The position numbers and the translations under genes are program-made. Source: Alphaproteobacteria bacterium (lineage in GTDB: Bacteria; Pseudomonadota; Alphaproteobacteria; UBA8366; Aestuariispiraceae). From it: a stretch of DNA of 34,404 nucleotides. This document shows positions 32,183-34,404 of the stretch, piece after piece. A model generated the notes under the pieces. The model had not been told where the DNA came from. It saw nothing but the letters and a program-made list of their open reading frames with translations, and did no database searches. The stretch lies in assembly GCA_006844765.1 (NCBI GenBank), contig SPJV01000015.1, positions 1-34,404 of the forward strand, in the 5' to 3' direction. The stretch's first letter is position 1. Each line of letters starts with the position of its first letter.

Positions 32183-33634
32183 ATGAGCAAGGACAACGAC
32201 ATACCATCCGGAACCGGACAGGAGACACCGGCACAGGCTGCGAATGCCCCTGCCGGTCCGCGAAAACCACCCCGACGATCGCGGCGGGAGGCTGCATCGG
32301 CACTCGCCTCCTTTACCGTTTATGCCGGGCAACGTTTTGTGCGCGATGGCTGCCCCCAGAGAGCAAGCGGCCTGACCTTCACCTCACTCCTCGCTATGGT
32401 TCCCCTGTTAGCTGTCAGCTTTGCCATTTTCTCCGCTTTCCCGGCCTTCGATAAACTAAAGGGCAAAGCGCAAAGCTATATCTTTGAAAATTTCGTGCCC
32501 CAGGTCGGCACAGAGGTTCAAGCCTATCTGGAAGGTTTCACCGCCAAGACCGGACAGCTTTCCGCTGTCGGCGTCGTCTTTCTGGCCGTCACGGCGATCA
32601 TGTTGTTGATGACCATTTCCAACACCTTCAACAGCATTTGGAATGTTGATCGCGCCAAAGGGTTATTCTCCCGCATGCTGGTCTTTTGGGCGGTTCTGAC
32701 ATTGGCGCCATTGCTGTTCGGCGCATCTTTCTCGATCTATAGCGTGCTGGTTGGATTGGCCAGTTCCAGCGGCGCAGAGGGTGCTGTCAGCGGATTGACC
32801 AAGCTTGCTTTCGTCGTGCCCTTCCTGTTGCAGGCAGCTGGGCTGACGGTGCTCTATCTCGCCATGCCGAACTTCCCGGTTCGCCGACGAGATGCGGTTA
32901 TTGGAGGGTTATTCGCCGCAGCATTGCTGGAACTGCTGAAACGCGGTTTTGCCCTCTATGTAACAAGCTTCCCAACCTATCAAACGATCTATGGCGTGAT
33001 GGCGACGATCCCGATCTTCCTGATGTGGGTCTATCTGGGTTGGATGGTCGTTCTCGTCGGCGCCGAAGTCACCGCGAGCTTACCGGAATGGCGTGCCGGC
33101 GCCAGGCGCATCTTAAAGCGCGGCCTTTCACCGGTTCAGAGGTTGGCCGCCGCCCTCGCTGTTCTTCAGGCCCTGGGTCGGGCTGCCAGGGCTGGTGAAG
33201 CGCTTTCCGACCGCCGATTGTCAGGCCTGAGCCGGGTCGGACCGGAAGCCTTGACCGATGCGACCACCACATTATTGCGCCATAACTATGTGACACGGAC
33301 GGATCGGAACCATTGGGTCCTATGCCGTGATCTGGAGACAGTCAGCCTGGCAGCTCTCTACAGCGATCTGGGCCTTTCACTCGACACCGACATTCCCCGG
33401 GTGCATCTGCAAAGCGCCTGGGGGCAACGCTTTGCCCAGGTGATTGGCAGGGCAGAGGCTGGCAATCGCGATGTTATGGGCCTGCCGCTCAAGGTTCTGC
33501 TCGCCCCGCCGGACGTGGGGGAGGATCCTTTACCGGATGACGACGCGCTTGATGATGGGGAAGTCTCCCGCCTATCGTTTAATGGCCGGGTGCTGGCGTT
33601 AATCGGGCTTGGAACTTTGGGACAAGCCGGCTGA
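32183..33634 (+). CDS. YihY/virulence factor BrkB family membrane protein
   Basis: A 483-residue inner membrane protein. A polar Pro/Arg-rich N-terminus (about 1-45) is followed by six or so hydrophobic helices (from LTFTSLLAMVPLLAVSFAIF to IPIFLMWVYLGWMVVLVGAEV). Family signatures are FVRDGCPQRASGLTFTSLLA, the SIWNVD segment, LPNFPVRRRDA-like MPNFPVRRRDAVIGG, and FPTYQTIYG. The C-terminal 150 or so residues form a cytoplasmic domain with a winged-helix look (LTDATTTLLRHNYVTRTDRN). Transport function is not proven for this family. The start at 32183 has no ribosome binding site; an upstream ATG at 32141 is less likely. Confidence 0.9.
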   Translation: MSKDNDIPSGTGQETPAQAANAPAGPRKPPRRSRREAASALASFTVYAGQRFVRDGCPQRASGLTFTSLLAMVPLLAVSFAIFSAFPAFDKLKGKAQSYIFENFVPQVGTEVQAYLEGFTAKTGQLSAVGVVFLAVTAIMLLMTISNTFNSIWNVDRAKGLFSRMLVFWAVLTLAPLLFGASFSIYSVLVGLASSSGAEGAVSGLTKLAFVVPFLLQAAGLTVLYLAMPNFPVRRRDAVIGGLFAAALLELLKRGFALYVTSFPTYQTIYGVMATIPIFLMWVYLGWMVVLVGAEVTASLPEWRAGARRILKRGLSPVQRLAAALAVLQALGRAARAGEALSDRRLSGLSRVGPEALTDATTTLLRHNYVTRTDRNHWVLCRDLETVSLAALYSDLGLSLDTDIPRVHLQSAWGQRFAQVIGRAEAGNRDVMGLPLKVLLAPPDVGEDPLPDDDALDDGEVSRLSFNGRVLALIGLGTLGQAG

Positions 33635-33669
33635 TACCCAACCCATAGCCGGACCCAGTGCAACAAAGC

Positions 33670-33710
33670 GAAAGGCCGTCTCGATCTCCCGAGACGGCCT
33701 TTCTAATCTT
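33670..33710. terminator. Bidirectional rho-independent terminator
   Basis: GAAAGGCCGTCTCG (33670-33683) is perfectly complementary to 33690-33703, giving a 14-bp stem with a 6-nt loop. T-rich sequence follows on the + strand (CTAATCTT) and, more weakly, on the minus strand (GCTTTGTTG). It separates the convergent BrkB and glutamate dehydrogenase genes. Confidence 0.85.
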
Positions 33711-33745
33711 ACAGACCCCTGTAAAGGGGCTGACACTAAGCGGGA

Positions 33746-34404
33746 TCAGACCACGCCATATGCCAGCATTGCTTCTGCGATTTTCACGAAGCCAGCAACG
33801 TTGGCGCCGGTGACATAGTCACAGGTATCGCCATCATCGAGCTTGCCTTGGCCATGCTCATAGCAGGACTTGTGGATGTTGATCATCGTGTCCTGCAGAA
33901 GCTTCTGAAGGTCATCTTCAGACCATGCGATCCGGGCTGAGTTCTGGCTCATTTCCATACCGGAAACCGCAACACCGCCAGCATTGGCAGCCTTAGCCGG
34001 GCCGAACATTACACCATTTGCCTGGAAAGCCTTCATTGCATCGACTTCGGTCGGCATGTTGGCGCCTTCCGAAACCGCGACACAGCCATTGGCGATAAGC
34101 TCTTTCGCTTCGTCAATATTGATTTCGTTCTGCGTCGCACAAGGCAGGGCATAGTCGCAGTTAACATTCCAGGGGCGTTTGCCTTCATGGAAAGATGCAC
34201 CTGTGAAGTGATCGGCATATTCAGAAATCCGACCCCGGCGCTTGCCTTTGAGATCCTTGATCCAATCGATCTTTTCCTGATTGATCCCATCCGGGTCGAA
34301 GATGAACCCACCGGAGTCGGAAAGCGTCAGAACCTTACCACCCAGCTGAGTTGCCTTTTCGGCAGCGTGCGTCGCAACGTTACCGGAGCCAGAGATCACG
34401 ACGT
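33746..34404 (-). CDS. gdhA: Glutamate dehydrogenase, C-terminal part (5' end outside window)
   Basis: About 219 codons are visible; the frame is open to the right edge, so the catalytic N-terminal half is missing. The visible part is the nucleotide-binding domain: ISGSGNVATHAAEKATQLGG, LTLSDSGGFIFDPDG, ADHFTGASFHEGKRPW, DYALPCATQNEI, VSEGANMPTE and GPAKAANAGGVAVSGMEMSQ. These match the hexameric class I glutamate dehydrogenase (GdhA), usually NADP-dependent in bacteria and assimilating ammonium onto 2-oxoglutarate. Cofactor preference was not decided from sequence. Confidence 0.93.
   Translation of the reverse strand, partial: VVISGSGNVATHAAEKATQLGGKVLTLSDSGGFIFDPDGINQEKIDWIKDLKGKRRGRISEYADHFTGASFHEGKRPWNVNCDYALPCATQNEINIDEAKELIANGCVAVSEGANMPTEVDAMKAFQANGVMFGPAKAANAGGVAVSGMEMSQNSARIAWSEDDLQKLLQDTMINIHKSCYEHGQGKLDDGDTCDYVTGANVAGFVKIAEAMLAYGVV

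Noticed and set aside
1..34404. tRNA, rRNA or known riboswitch genes
   Set aside because: No stretch with tRNA-like or rRNA-like sequence was recognised on either strand by reading; a covariance-model search would be needed to exclude small RNAs.

Overview
The window looks like a chromosomal segment of a free-living, motile alphaproteobacterium, most likely of the Rhodospirillales/Kiloniellales type. This rests on GC-rich coding, an RpoH promoter of the alphaproteobacterial form in front of dnaK, and families typical of that group (DUF1491, DUF2000 with an AraC regulator, fabI-aroC, TTC38-like TPR protein). The taxonomic placement is an inference; no rRNA or tRNA gene was seen.

Left part (1-7271). 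A methyltransferase runs off the left edge. Next is a tightly overlapping four-gene leftward operon: DCC thiol oxidoreductase, DUF4166, DUF2269 membrane protein and a saccharopine-dehydrogenase-like protein. A large chemoreceptor follows; its leader carries a tandem 18-bp repeat and a hairpin that can cover its ribosome binding site. A divergent DUF2000/AraC pair closes this part.

Core housekeeping (7279-17132). dnaK-dnaJ is read leftward from a heat-shock promoter, with a hairpin between the two genes. Rightward come a SpoU-type RNA methyltransferase, a Rid-family protein, a small-molecule methyltransferase, an atypical ureohydrolase and tlyA. Leftward come a GNAT acetyltransferase and a gamma-glutamyltransferase-like Ntn hydrolase. 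A perfect 18-bp inverted repeat (11029-11080) and a REP-like palindrome (11726-11762) lie between genes.

Phage-derived module (about 17.2-23.9 kb). This is the most unusual part. A leftward set of intact genes encodes a small conserved protein, a putative permuted NlpC/P60-like protein, a proline-rich phage protein, a podovirus (T7-like) portal protein, a Bbp19-like protein, a scaffold-like protein and a small protein sharing the scaffold's C-terminal motif. A divergent S24-type repressor lies at one end and a convergent DUF1491 gene at the other. I see no capsid, terminase, tail, integrase or lysis gene. The module therefore looks like a reduced or domesticated phage assembly cassette, not a complete prophage.

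Right part (23971-34404). This holds a branched-chain aminotransferase, an Uup-type ABC-F ATPase, a PAS-GGDEF-EAL protein with a degenerate cyclase motif, a TTC38-like protein, the fabI-aroC pair, a YihY/BrkB membrane protein whose transcript may be leaderless, and the C-terminal part of glutamate dehydrogenase behind a bidirectional terminator.
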